64,000 nt of DNA from Palsa-189 sp963803735 (lineage in GTDB: Bacteria; Acidobacteriota; Terriglobia; Acidiferrales; UBA7541): NCBI GenBank assembly GCA_963803735.1, contig CAWDNV010000011.1, positions 434,001 to 498,000 on the forward strand, read 5' to 3'. The translations under genes were made by a program, and so were the position numbers. The first letter of the stretch is position 1. Every line of letters begins with the position of its first letter. Below the pieces are notes generated by a model. The model had not been told where the DNA came from and ran no database searches. It worked only from the letters and a program-made list of their open reading frames with translations. Below, one piece after another: positions 1-8,351 of this stretch.

Positions 1-316
1 CCGAGCCGATCGCCCGTCCGGCATCCAACAACTCCTGTGCACGCCTTCCGACTGAATCGAGCAGGCTTGCACGAGGCACGACCAACACTGTGTAGTCGGT
101 TGGGGCCTGGCCTCGAACCAGACAGTGCATGGCCAGGAGACTAGCGGCTCTTTCGAGAGGTATTGTTCCCTCAGGGGCCGCTTCAATTTCAAATCGCGCG
201 GCGCCGGACGCTCGTTCGCAGAAAACGAAAGCGCCGGGTTGGAGCGAGTGTACTTTTGCGGGAATGGAATTGAGTACCGTGTTGCTCCTTGTCTTATTCA
301 GAACGACCTCGCGTTG
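1..316 (-). CDS. Possible partial coding region, cut by the window edge
   Basis: On the minus strand the frame stays open from a TGA at 317-319 to the window edge, about 105 codons with ordinary protein-like composition (for example LQPGAFVFCERASG and TDYTVLVVPRASLLD). I do not recognise the family. No ATG or GTG lies early in the frame, so the true start is unclear. It may be the end of an older, decayed gene, or one whose 5' part carries an error, because the same frame is also open above the TGA from an ATG at 487. Function unknown; coding status is doubtful. Confidence 0.3.
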
Positions 317-639
317 TCAGCATCTGCATCCGCAGATTGCGTGACACAAAGTAGATTTACATTGACTGGGCTCTACTGCCGACGAGGGCGGTGCCGTGGG
401 CGGAATCGGCGTTGTACAGATGTCTGAGGAGGAGGCCCTTAGCGCGTCCGCTACCTCGTACGGTATTCTAAGCAAGACCTGTGCCATCTTCTAAGGTTTT
501 TGCCGTATAGGCGAATCAGTAGTTTGCAGCAACCCTAGAGACCCTTCCTCAATATACATGTGCATTGTTTTCACAGTGGAGGGCAGAATTTGCCGGTCGA
601 TCAGCGAAAAAACGGTACTAAAACGAGTGAAAAACGCAT
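317..639. other. Stretch without a convincing gene
   Basis: Only short frames are present on both strands and none reads as a recognisable protein. A short minus-strand frame starts at 487 and ends at the TGA at 317-319. The stretch runs up to the left end of the insertion sequence and may be remnant coding DNA. Confidence 0.5.
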
Positions 640-649
640 TATAAAAGGG
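640..649 (+). repeat. Left subterminal inverted repeat of the IS
   Basis: TATAAAAGGG is perfectly complementary to 2141-2150. It also resembles a -10 box reading toward the transposase. Confidence 0.45.
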
Positions 650-708
650 CGCCCCTTTGAAGTAGGTTTTGATCTCTCGCATCAACACCTACAGAAAGGA
701 GCACCCTC

Positions 709-1776
709 GTGAATGACGCCAAGTATATTGGGCTGGATGTTCATCAAGCAACGATCTCGGTGGCGGTTCAGGATTGTGCCGGCCAGCTGGTGATGGAAGC
801 GATCCTGGAAACAAAAGCCGAGACGATCCTCCAGTTTATCCATGGCCTGCGCGGCAGTTTGCACGTGACCTTGGAAGAAGGAACCTGCGCAGCGTGGTTG
901 CACGATCTGCTAAAGCCGCACGTCGCGAAAGTGGTGGTGTGTGATCCGCGCAAAAACGCTTCGATGAAAGCTGGAAACAAGAATGACCGCATCGATGCTC
1001 GCAAGCTGGCCGATCTGCTCCGGAGCGGGCTGCTCTCCGCGGTCTACCACGGGGAGAACGGCGTACGGACTTTGAGAGAACTGGCCCGCAGCTACCTGAC
1101 ACTGACGCGAGATACCACGCGGGTGATGAATCGCCTAAAGGCCCTTTATAGGAGTTGGGCGATCCCCTGCGCGGGACAGCGCGTGTACGCGCCACTCTAT
1201 CGCTCGGAGTGGCTGGGCAAGATCACCGAAGCTGGAGTGCATCGCCGGGCGGAGATCTACTACCAGCAGTTGGACGCATTGCGTTGGTTGCGCGAGCAAG
1301 TACGGCGTGACCTGATGACAGAAGGCCGAAAACACAGCGCGATGAAACTGCTGCGCCAGATTCCTTCGATTGGACCGATTCGGGCGGCACTGCTGATCGC
1401 ACTGATGCAGACGCCCCATCGTTTTCGCACCAAGCGACAACTATGGGCCTACTGTGGCTTGGCATTGAAAACTTCCACGAGCGGGGAATACCGAATCGTA
1501 GAGGGCCAGCTGAAACGCTCCAAGAAGTTCCTGGCCATTCGCGGGCTCAACGCCAACCACAATCATGATCTGAAAAATATCTTCAAGGGTGCCGCGACCC
1601 GGGCCGCTGCCGTCCCTGGACCGTTCCAAGAATTCCACGCTGGTTTAGTAGCCAGAGGAATGAAGCCAACGATGGCGCGCCTCACTCTGGCGCGTAAGAT
1701 CGCGGCCATCACTTTGATCGTCTGGAAGAAAGGAGTTGGTTTCGACGCCGAACATTTAAAACAACAAGCAGCTTGA
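709..1776 (+). CDS. IS110-family DEDD transposase
   Basis: This 355-residue protein has the two domains of IS110/IS116/IS902 recombinases. The N-terminal RuvC-like DEDD domain (about 1-155) shows GLDVH near residue 9, LEEG in the mid-50s and NKNDRIDARKL near 90. The C-terminal transposase-20 domain (about 215-300) has IPSIGPIRAALL and ends in the TSTSGEYR region that normally carries the catalytic serine. The start is GTG at 709, preceded by AAAGGAG with 8-bp spacing. It would catalyse RNA-guided excision and insertion of the element. The gene is full length with all acidic residues visible, so it may be active. Confidence 0.93.
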   Translation: MNDAKYIGLDVHQATISVAVQDCAGQLVMEAILETKAETILQFIHGLRGSLHVTLEEGTCAAWLHDLLKPHVAKVVVCDPRKNASMKAGNKNDRIDARKLADLLRSGLLSAVYHGENGVRTLRELARSYLTLTRDTTRVMNRLKALYRSWAIPCAGQRVYAPLYRSEWLGKITEAGVHRRAEIYYQQLDALRWLREQVRRDLMTEGRKHSAMKLLRQIPSIGPIRAALLIALMQTPHRFRTKRQLWAYCGLALKTSTSGEYRIVEGQLKRSKKFLAIRGLNANHNHDLKNIFKGAATRAAAVPGPFQEFHAGLVARGMKPTMARLTLARKIAAITLIVWKKGVGFDAEHLKQQAA

Positions 1777-2132
1777 GCGTCTGTCGAGAGTCCCCCCGGA
1801 TTCATCTCGGAAAATGGCCGGTTGGTTCTCCAGACGCTCTGGTTCGAGGGTGAGTATCCATAATCCCGTTAGGCGTGTGCTTCGGGCACTGAGTCTTTCG
1901 AGAAACCCTATGCCCCCTCGGATAACCAGAAAAAGCGATAGGCGAAAAGTCTCAGATAGAACCATGGTTGGCACTGCACAACCGCTCTGCTTGTCTGCGT
2001 TGGGAACCGATGGGCGTCGTTAACGAAAGCAAGATGAACCTGCGGAAAAGGAAAACTCACAGCGTCTCGTTACATTACTGGGGCCGGACGGCAAACACAC
2101 TGTGGTTTGCTGTCGCAGGGGAGGCATTTTTC
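1776..2132 (+). ncRNA. Candidate guide RNA region (seekRNA/bridge RNA type) of the IS
   Basis: The 3' non-coding tail of the IS is far longer than the left one. This is where IS1111-group elements are known to carry their guide RNA. Visible structure: AGCGTCTG at 1776-1783 pairs with CAGACGCT at 1831-1838; GTGC-TTCGG-GCAC forms a tight hairpin at 1877-1889; TCGTTAACGA at 2017-2026 is a perfect palindrome. No convincing protein frame fills the stretch. RNA ends and target-binding loops cannot be assigned by eye. Confidence 0.35.
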
Positions 2133-2140
2133 TTGACATC

Positions 2141-2150
2141 CCCTTTTATA
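2141..2150 (-). repeat. Right subterminal inverted repeat of the IS
   Basis: CCCTTTTATA is perfectly complementary to 640-649. It lies just after an outward-facing TTGACA (2133-2138). Confidence 0.45.
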
Positions 2151-2158
2151 GAACGGGT

Positions 2159-3352
2159 TTAACGGGCAATAATGCGGGTGCGGAGCGGAGAAATAAGCTC
2201 ATAACGGATACCGCGCCAGGTGATTTTGCGGGTAAACATAGCCACTAGTGCATTATACAGATACACGAAGGGAACGAGCGGCGCGAGCAAAACCCAAACC
2301 CAACCTTCACTGAGCAACTGCTCTCGCAAGTCAGGCAGGAGCTCTAAAACCGCAACAAGTCTCAAAACGCCCCGTACCGATGCAAAAATGGGAAGGATTA
2401 GAGCGAGCACGAGAAATTGCACGCTCGGCAAACCCATCATTGAACCTACAAACCAGGATGCGATACCCATCAAAATTGCGGCGCAATAAAACAGGTGACC
2501 TATGAAAGCTACCCACCACAGTTTGGGGGCGTAGATGCGCGTGATGATGAGCTGGCGGTTTGTAAATTCGAGAAAACTTTTGAAATTGAAGGTGGGAGAT
2601 GAAGGGACCAGACATTCAGGCGCGAAAACAATGCGCAGGCCGTTGTTTTGAAGGGCGCGCGTGAGCGCATAGTCGTCACTGACGGCACCCTTCCAGGAAT
2701 TCAGAATGCGCAGTTCCTCGAACCGCTGGCGTTTTATGGCCGTGCCGCCGCCCCAGCAGAAATTGCGCTTGCCTTCGCCGAGATAGGTGGCGGCAGAGGC
2801 GCTCCAGGCGGAGGCCAAAGCGCTCCAGAACCCATTCCCCTTCGGCAAAAGCCATCGAAATGCAGTGACAGCACCGACAGCTTCATCTTTGAGCGGCGCT
2901 ACCAGGCGGGTGAGCCAGCGGCGCGACGGGCGGCCGTCAGAATCCGCAAAGACCAAGACTTCGAATTGGTCGCCCAACTGCCCCACCGCGGCTGCGAGAT
3001 TGTGGACCTTGTCGCTGCAGTCCAGTGCGCGCCCAGCACGAACGATGTGGGCGGGACGCTTGCTTCCGGCGACAAGACGCTCGAGCACCCGGAAGGCCGG
3101 GTCTTCCGCAGTGGCAATGGCGAAGAAAATTTCGTACTGCGGATAATCAAATTGAGTCAGCGCAAGAAGGTTAGCTTCCAGGTTGTCTTCTAATCCTTTT
3201 ACAGGGCAGATCAAGGCCACGCGAGGCGTGTAAAGGCCGGGCCCAGCGCTCGCGCGGCGCCGAGCCATTTTCAGCCATTCGAGTCCTTGCCGGAGGCTGA
3301 AGAAGCCCTGCAGGATTTGCTCAACAACGAGGAAGTAGAAAAGCGTGAACAC
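2159..3352 (-). CDS. Membrane glycosyltransferase, ceramide glucosyltransferase-like (GT21/GT2)
   Basis: A family 2/21-like glycosyltransferase of 397 residues. It has an N-terminal membrane segment, the donor-binding ICPVKG motif near residue 48, a DSD metal site near 135, the acceptor-side SDDYAL motif, and an NRQLIITR segment in the place of the usual Q/RxxRW. Two or three hydrophobic segments near the C-terminus anchor it. Related enzymes transfer sugars to ceramide or hopanoid lipids at the inner membrane; the substrate here is not known. The start is uncertain: GTG at 3352 has a poor ribosome site, and the hydrophobic reading continues about 15 codons upstream without a normal start codon. 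It ends right next to the IS, which did not disrupt it. Confidence 0.75.
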   Translation of the reverse strand: MFTLFYFLVVEQILQGFFSLRQGLEWLKMARRRASAGPGLYTPRVALICPVKGLEDNLEANLLALTQFDYPQYEIFFAIATAEDPAFRVLERLVAGSKRPAHIVRAGRALDCSDKVHNLAAAVGQLGDQFEVLVFADSDGRPSRRWLTRLVAPLKDEAVGAVTAFRWLLPKGNGFWSALASAWSASAATYLGEGKRNFCWGGGTAIKRQRFEELRILNSWKGAVSDDYALTRALQNNGLRIVFAPECLVPSSPTFNFKSFLEFTNRQLIITRIYAPKLWWVAFIGHLFYCAAILMGIASWFVGSMMGLPSVQFLVLALILPIFASVRGVLRLVAVLELLPDLREQLLSEGWVWVLLAPLVPFVYLYNALVAMFTRKITWRGIRYELISPLRTRIIAR

Positions 3353-3516
3353 AGAAGCGAGGATAACAAAAGCAATTACACACCGGGCGCGCTACTTTGG
3401 CGCTTGTGGCGCGATATGAAACCCACGCACACGAACTCGCGGAGCGAACCCGTTCTGCAGGGTATGCGGTTCTCAGGATCGGCGCCGCGGACGAGCCGAT
3501 CGCTTCGCGGATTTTC

Positions 3517-4194
3517 TCAGGCGCACGTCGCGGCTTCCGTTGCCTCGTTGACGGCCGCCATGCCGGGCCGGGCGAACTTTAGTGGTGACGACATCCTGCG
3601 CTGGGACGCAAGGCGCCCGAGTTGGACAAAAATACGGGTTCCGAGCCGCAAGAGATCCGACTGAAACGCAGCTGCGGCGCGCCGAGCCTGTTCCATCATT
3701 CCGGAATCGAGCAAAATTGCGCAGCGATCTGGGAATGGGCTCCCATCCCGCGATGCTTTGGATGCTTTGCGGGGCGCCGGCACCGTGGGATTGCGCTCGC
3801 GCCATCCGGCGTAGATTTCGAGATCCTTGCGAAAGGCCTCAGCTTCTGTTTCCGCTTCGGCAAAAGGCCACTCAAGCGCGCGGCCCAAAGCTTCGAGAAA
3901 CTCGGCGTAAAATCCATCGCAGAGCGCCAGTTCCTCGGGCCGCGGGTTGCGGGACAATCCAAAAGCACGCGGCAGTAGCCTGCGTACCTCGGCGGCGATC
4001 AACAGCAATGCTTCGCGGCTGATTGTGCGTTCCATCTCGCGAAGCCGCTCCAGGTTGGCCACAACTTTGCGCCGGTCATGCCGCTGTGCATAGGCGCGGA
4101 CAAATTTCATGGACATGGCGTCACGCGTGATGGCGGTTACAAGAAGATGGGCTAGCTCGCTTGCGTGAGTGAGGAAAAGTTTGCGGCCGGCCAT
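3517..4194 (-). CDS. Hypothetical protein, about 225 residues
   Basis: I do not recognise the family. The protein is mostly helical by composition, rich in Arg, Ala and Glu, without a signal peptide or membrane segment, so it is probably cytoplasmic. I place the start at ATG 4194 (MAGRKLFLTH) rather than the upstream ATG at 4275, because the longer version would run into the lon terminator at 4251-4282. It lies between lon and the glycosyltransferase on the same strand. No function can be inferred from the context. Confidence 0.6.
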   Translation of the reverse strand: MAGRKLFLTHASELAHLLVTAITRDAMSMKFVRAYAQRHDRRKVVANLERLREMERTISREALLLIAAEVRRLLPRAFGLSRNPRPEELALCDGFYAEFLEALGRALEWPFAEAETEAEAFRKDLEIYAGWRERNPTVPAPRKASKASRDGSPFPDRCAILLDSGMMEQARRAAAAFQSDLLRLGTRIFVQLGRLASQRRMSSPLKFARPGMAAVNEATEAATCA

Positions 4195-4250
4195 TGTGCA
4201 CAACGTGAGGCATGGAAGCCGCGCAGCGCAAGCAAAATCTGCAAAAAGAA

Positions 4251-4282
4251 AAAGGGCTTGGTCACATTTGACCAAGCCCTTT
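4251..4282 (-). terminator. Rho-independent terminator after lon
   Basis: A perfect 14-bp stem (4251-4264 with 4269-4282) has a 4-base loop. On the minus strand it is followed by a T-rich run. The stem is nearly symmetrical and may work both ways. Confidence 0.85.
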
Positions 4283-4310
4283 TCGGTTTGCCTTGATTAC
4301 GATCCGCCGA

Positions 4311-6734
4311 TTAGTGTACGGACGGTGCAGCTGGCGAAGGCCCCTGCGGCGCCCGGGTTCCGACATCCAGCGAGAAGCCCGGAATAGCCGGCCCAAGCGC
4401 GAGATCAAGCGCCTGTTCCGCGGTCTTAACGTAGTGGATCTGGATACCCTCCAGACCTTCCGGGAAGTCGTCGGCAACGTTCAACTCGTTTTCCGCCGGC
4501 AAGATCACCTCGCGGATGCCGGCGCGCTTTGCGCCGAGCACCTTTTCCTTGATCCCGCCCACGGGCAGAACGAATCCGGAGAGCGATATCTCCCCTGTCA
4601 TCGCGACCCGAGGCCGGACCGGGCGGCCGCTCAACAAGCTCACCAGAGCCGTGACCATGGCGACGCCTGCTGAGGGACCATCCTTAGGCACGGCGCCCGA
4701 GGGCACGTGGATGTGGATGTCCTGCTTACGGAAGAAGTCCGAATCGATACCGTAACGCTCCGAATTGGCACGGACCCAAGAGAGCGCCGCGGTCATGGAC
4801 TCCTGCATGACTTCGCCCAAGTGGCCGGTCATGGTGAACTGCTTGCCGCCGCGCATGCGAGTCGCCTCAATGAAGACGATGTCGCCGCCGGCAGGCGTCC
4901 AGACCAGGCCGATGGAAACGCCGGGCTGTTTGACGCGATCCTCGACCTCGCGTTCAGCGCGGAAGCGCGGAACGCCGAGAGTTTCGCGAACGACCTCAGG
5001 CGTCACCACCATCTTGTCGGTCTTACCCTCTGCAAGACGACGGGCCTGCTTTCTCGTGATTGTGGCGATCTCACGCTCCAGATTGCGGACGCCGGCTTCA
5101 CGCGTGTAGCTATGGATCACCTCGCGCAAGCCATCGTCAGTGAACTCGATCAGCTCTCCCACCTTCAGACCGTGCTCATTGGCCTGCTTGGGGATGAGGT
5201 ACTTGTTCGCAATGTGGACCTTCTCGACCTCCGTGTAGCCGGCGAGCTCGATGATCTCCATGCGGTCACGCAACGGCTCCGGGATCGGATCGATCCAGTT
5301 GGCCGTAGCGATAAAGAGCACCTTCGAGAGATCAAAGGGCACGTCGAGATAGTGATCCCGGAAGGCCGAATTCTGCTCGGGATCCAGAACCTCCATGAGA
5401 GCCGATGACGGATCTCCTCGGAAGTCCCGGCCCAGCTTATCGACCTCGTCGAGCATGAAAACGGGATCGTTGACTTCGGCGCGGCGCAAGCCCTGGATGA
5501 TCTGTCCGGGCAGAGCGCCGATATAAGTCCGGCGATGGCCGCGGATTTCGGCTTCGTCGTGCATGCCGCCGAGCGAGATGCGCACGAACTTGCGTCCGAG
5601 CGCTCGCGCGATGGACTTGCCGAGCGAAGTCTTGCCGACCCCTGGAGGCCCAAGGAAGCACAGGATGGGACCTTTCATCCCAGGCTGCAGCTTTTTGACC
5701 GCCAGGTAATCGAGGATGCGCTGCTTTACCTTTTCGAGGTCGTAGTGATCCTCGTCGAGGATCTTTTGCCCGTTGGCGATATCGATTTCGGGCGCTCCCG
5801 AGGACTTCGTCCACGGAAGAGCCGTCATCCATTCCAGATACGTGCGTGCGACCATGTACTCAGCCGAAGCCGGAGTCATCTTCTGCAAGCGCTTCAGCTC
5901 GCGGTCACACTCCTTGCGGGCTTCGGCGGGCATGCCCGACTCATCGAGTTTGGTACGCAGCTCATCGATTTCCGCCTGCGAATCATCCGACTCGCCGAGC
6001 TCCTTCTGAATCGCCTTCATTTGCTCACGGAGCAGATATTCGCGCTGGCTCTGGCTGACTTGCTCCTGGACCTGTTCTTGAATCTTGTTGCGCAAATCAA
6101 GGACTTCGATCTCCTTGGATAATTCGCGCACAAGCGTTTCGAGCCTTTTGCGGACATCCGCAGTCTCCAGGAGTTCCTGGCGGAGCAGAGTGGTCAGCGA
6201 AGGAAGATTGGCGGCAATGAAATCGGCCAGCCGCACGGGATCTTCGATGTTCAAAGCTACAGTCTGCAGGTCATCCGAGAGCTGCGGCGACCGCGCCACT
6301 ACGTCGCGGAAAAGCTCTCGCGCATTCCGCTCGAGGGCGGAAAGCTCCGTATCGCGCGGCCCGATGAGATTGGTGACAGGCTCAACGTTTGCGCGCAAGA
6401 ACGGCTTAATCGATACGACGGATGTGATCCGAATGCGCTCCAGACCTTCCACAAAAACTACCAGGTTGCCATTGGGCATCTTGACGGTCTTGTGGAGCTT
6501 GGCCATCGTGCCGACGCGATGGAGGTCGACCTCGGTCGGGTCCTCCACACGAGGATCAAGTTGTGCAACTACAGCCAAAAGACGGTCTTCGCCCTGCAAA
6601 GAATTGAGCAAGGCCAGGGAGCTCTCGCGCCCCACCGTCAGTGGCAGAACTCCACCCGGGAAAAGCACCGTATCGCGAACAGGCAATACAGGTAACTCGG
6701 GCGGAACCATAATCTTTTCAGTTTTTTCGGCCAT
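4311..6734 (-). CDS. lon: ATP-dependent Lon protease
   Basis: An 807-residue cytoplasmic AAA+ protease that degrades misfolded and regulatory proteins. The order is the LON substrate-binding domain (about 10-205, starting PELPVLPVRD), a coiled-coil region (about 205-310), the AAA+ module with Walker A GPPGVGKTS near 365 and Walker B VFMLDEVDKL, and the protease domain. The catalytic dyad is Ser688 in KDGPSAGVAM and Lys731 in GGIKEKVLGAK. Length and motifs are those of a normal LonA. The start is ATG at 6734. The gene ends 29 bases before a strong terminator. Confidence 0.97.
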   Translation of the reverse strand: MAEKTEKIMVPPELPVLPVRDTVLFPGGVLPLTVGRESSLALLNSLQGEDRLLAVVAQLDPRVEDPTEVDLHRVGTMAKLHKTVKMPNGNLVVFVEGLERIRITSVVSIKPFLRANVEPVTNLIGPRDTELSALERNARELFRDVVARSPQLSDDLQTVALNIEDPVRLADFIAANLPSLTTLLRQELLETADVRKRLETLVRELSKEIEVLDLRNKIQEQVQEQVSQSQREYLLREQMKAIQKELGESDDSQAEIDELRTKLDESGMPAEARKECDRELKRLQKMTPASAEYMVARTYLEWMTALPWTKSSGAPEIDIANGQKILDEDHYDLEKVKQRILDYLAVKKLQPGMKGPILCFLGPPGVGKTSLGKSIARALGRKFVRISLGGMHDEAEIRGHRRTYIGALPGQIIQGLRRAEVNDPVFMLDEVDKLGRDFRGDPSSALMEVLDPEQNSAFRDHYLDVPFDLSKVLFIATANWIDPIPEPLRDRMEIIELAGYTEVEKVHIANKYLIPKQANEHGLKVGELIEFTDDGLREVIHSYTREAGVRNLEREIATITRKQARRLAEGKTDKMVVTPEVVRETLGVPRFRAEREVEDRVKQPGVSIGLVWTPAGGDIVFIEATRMRGGKQFTMTGHLGEVMQESMTAALSWVRANSERYGIDSDFFRKQDIHIHVPSGAVPKDGPSAGVAMVTALVSLLSGRPVRPRVAMTGEISLSGFVLPVGGIKEKVLGAKRAGIREVILPAENELNVADDFPEGLEGIQIHYVKTAEQALDLALGPAIPGFSLDVGTRAPQGPSPAAPSVH

Positions 6735-6941
6735 AATACCCCCTGGCGACTACATAAGGAGCATGTAGAGCGCCATGAAACTTTAGATGAGGTCAATAAG
6801 GTAATGGGTGCAAATTTTCGATAATCCTATGCTAAATTAACTTGAGTATAATACGCTAAATCTTTTGATCCAGCCGCCACGGGTATCTAAACACCACTTA
6901 TTGTAACTTAATGGTAGATAAAAGCTTGCACTCATTAGAGA

Positions 6942-8273
6942 CTACCCCGCCTTTTGGTACTGGCGACGTACGAAAGCCAGGGCATCCTCACGCTTGAGTA
7001 GACTACCTTCCAACTGGGCTTCCTCGACAGCCTGCAAAATTTCCCTAAAGACCGGTCCCGGTCTGAAACCCATGGCCTTCAGATCCTCTCCCGTAACGAG
7101 CCGCGTCGGGCGGACCTCCTCCGGAGGAGTATCCCGCAAAAAGCGCTGGACAAAGTCATAAGCGTCCAGATTCCCGTGGCTTGCCAGGCAATCGAGCCGA
7201 TGCAGCGGCAGGTGCTCCTCCTCGAACTTCGGCAATCGCACGAACCGCTTGAGCGTGGCGGGCCTCATTTGAAAGACGTCCTTGAAGCGAAGATGGTTAG
7301 CAACCAACGCTTCTATCTGTTCGATGTCGTCCACGGAAAAACGAAGCCTGCGGCAGATGGCTACCGCCATCCGAGCTCCGATTTCGGCATGGCGATCGAA
7401 ACGAATGCGATCGCCGGTTTGCTCAGCGGACATGAATGTGGGTGGCTTACCCACGTCATGCAGCAAAACAGCCCAGGCAAGTGTAGCCGGGGCGCCCGCA
7501 GGCAGATTTTCGAGCATTAGGAGCGTATGCACCCAGACGTCGCCTTCGGGATGAAATTCGGGCGGCTGGGCGACCCCCTTCATGGCCGCGATCTCCGGCA
7601 AGGAAGCCTTCAGCAAACCGGTCTGGTCGAGGAGCTCAAAAGCACGGCGGGCGGCTCCCTCGGTGAGCAGTTTGGTGAGTTCATCCCGCAGCCTTTCGGC
7701 CGAGACGGCGGTAATGTGCGGCGCAGCCGCGACTATGGCCTGGAAGGTTGAAGGCTCCACGACATAGCCAAAGCGGGCGGCAAAACGAACTGCGCGGACC
7801 ATGCGTAGCCGGTCTTCACAGAAACGCAGGTCCGGCTCGCCAATCGCGCGCACAATGCGCTCGAGGAGATCTTCGCGCCCGCCCACAAAATCGAGTATCT
7901 GCTGCGTTTGCACGTCCATCATCAGGCCGTTTATCGTGAAATCGCGACGGCGAACGTCTTCTTCAGGCGAATTCGAGTATTCCACCCGATCGGGGTGTCG
8001 GCCATCGGAATAGCCGACGTCCGAGCGGAAGGTGGCCACCTCGACTTGTGAGCTGTTCGCCACCACAAGGATCACACCGAAGCGCGCGCCTACATCCACG
8101 CTGGACGGAAAGAGATCCTGTACCCGTGCGGGATGCGCATCCGTTGCGACGTCATAGTCTTCCGGCTCCCGGCCGAGCAGCAGATCGCGCACGCAACCGC
8201 CGACAAGATAGGCTTTGAAGCCACAAGCCTGAAGTTTTCGGCAAATATCCGCCGCTAGTTCGCGCGGGGTCAT
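6942..8273 (-). CDS. cca: CCA-adding tRNA nucleotidyltransferase / poly(A) polymerase family, with HD domain
   Basis: A class II nucleotidyltransferase of about 443 residues. The head domain has GGCVRDLLLG and EDYDVAT, which hold the catalytic carboxylates. RNA- and SrmB-type helical domains follow (RRRDFTINGLMMD, then ICED-like RLRMVRAVRFAARF). A C-terminal HD domain has LLHDVGKPPTF. Such enzymes repair or add the 3' CCA of tRNA; some relatives are poly(A) polymerases, and the sequence alone does not fully separate these. I prefer ATG 8273 (MTPRELAADI) over an ATG 14 codons upstream, since the family usually begins close to the head domain. Confidence 0.88.
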   Translation of the reverse strand: MTPRELAADICRKLQACGFKAYLVGGCVRDLLLGREPEDYDVATDAHPARVQDLFPSSVDVGARFGVILVVANSSQVEVATFRSDVGYSDGRHPDRVEYSNSPEEDVRRRDFTINGLMMDVQTQQILDFVGGREDLLERIVRAIGEPDLRFCEDRLRMVRAVRFAARFGYVVEPSTFQAIVAAAPHITAVSAERLRDELTKLLTEGAARRAFELLDQTGLLKASLPEIAAMKGVAQPPEFHPEGDVWVHTLLMLENLPAGAPATLAWAVLLHDVGKPPTFMSAEQTGDRIRFDRHAEIGARMAVAICRRLRFSVDDIEQIEALVANHLRFKDVFQMRPATLKRFVRLPKFEEEHLPLHRLDCLASHGNLDAYDFVQRFLRDTPPEEVRPTRLVTGEDLKAMGFRPGPVFREILQAVEEAQLEGSLLKREDALAFVRRQYQKAG

Positions 8274-8351
8274 GCGGCGATTATGCCCCCTAACAGGGAG
8301 GCCATGGGAATCCAAAAGAATGTTTAGATTCCCAGAATGCCGGGGAATGGA

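Larger units (their letters stand above)
640..2150 (+). mobile_element. IS110-family (IS1111-like) insertion sequence
   Basis: The element contains one DEDD transposase (709-1776), a short left non-coding part (about 69 bases) and a long right non-coding part (about 374 bases). The ends are proposed from a perfect 10-bp inverted repeat, TATAAAAGGG at 640-649 and CCCTTTTATA at 2141-2150. The true tips are probably a few bases further out, because IS1111-type repeats are subterminal. No target duplication was found, as expected for this family. TTGACA at 2133-2138 points outward at the right end and TATAAA points inward at the left end, so a circular form would build a promoter across the junction. 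The size of about 1.5 kb fits the family. Confidence 0.6.

Noticed and set aside
1814..2162. Short open frames in the 3' tail of the insertion sequence
   Set aside because: They overlap each other, have no ribosome site and no protein-like pattern; structured RNA is a better reading.
3287..4022. Plus-strand frames opposite the glycosyltransferase and hypothetical genes
   Set aside because: They are shadow frames caused by GC-rich codon use on the opposite strand.
4707..6768. Several long plus-strand frames opposite lon
   Set aside because: Lon is certain on the minus strand and these frames show no domain or ribosome site.
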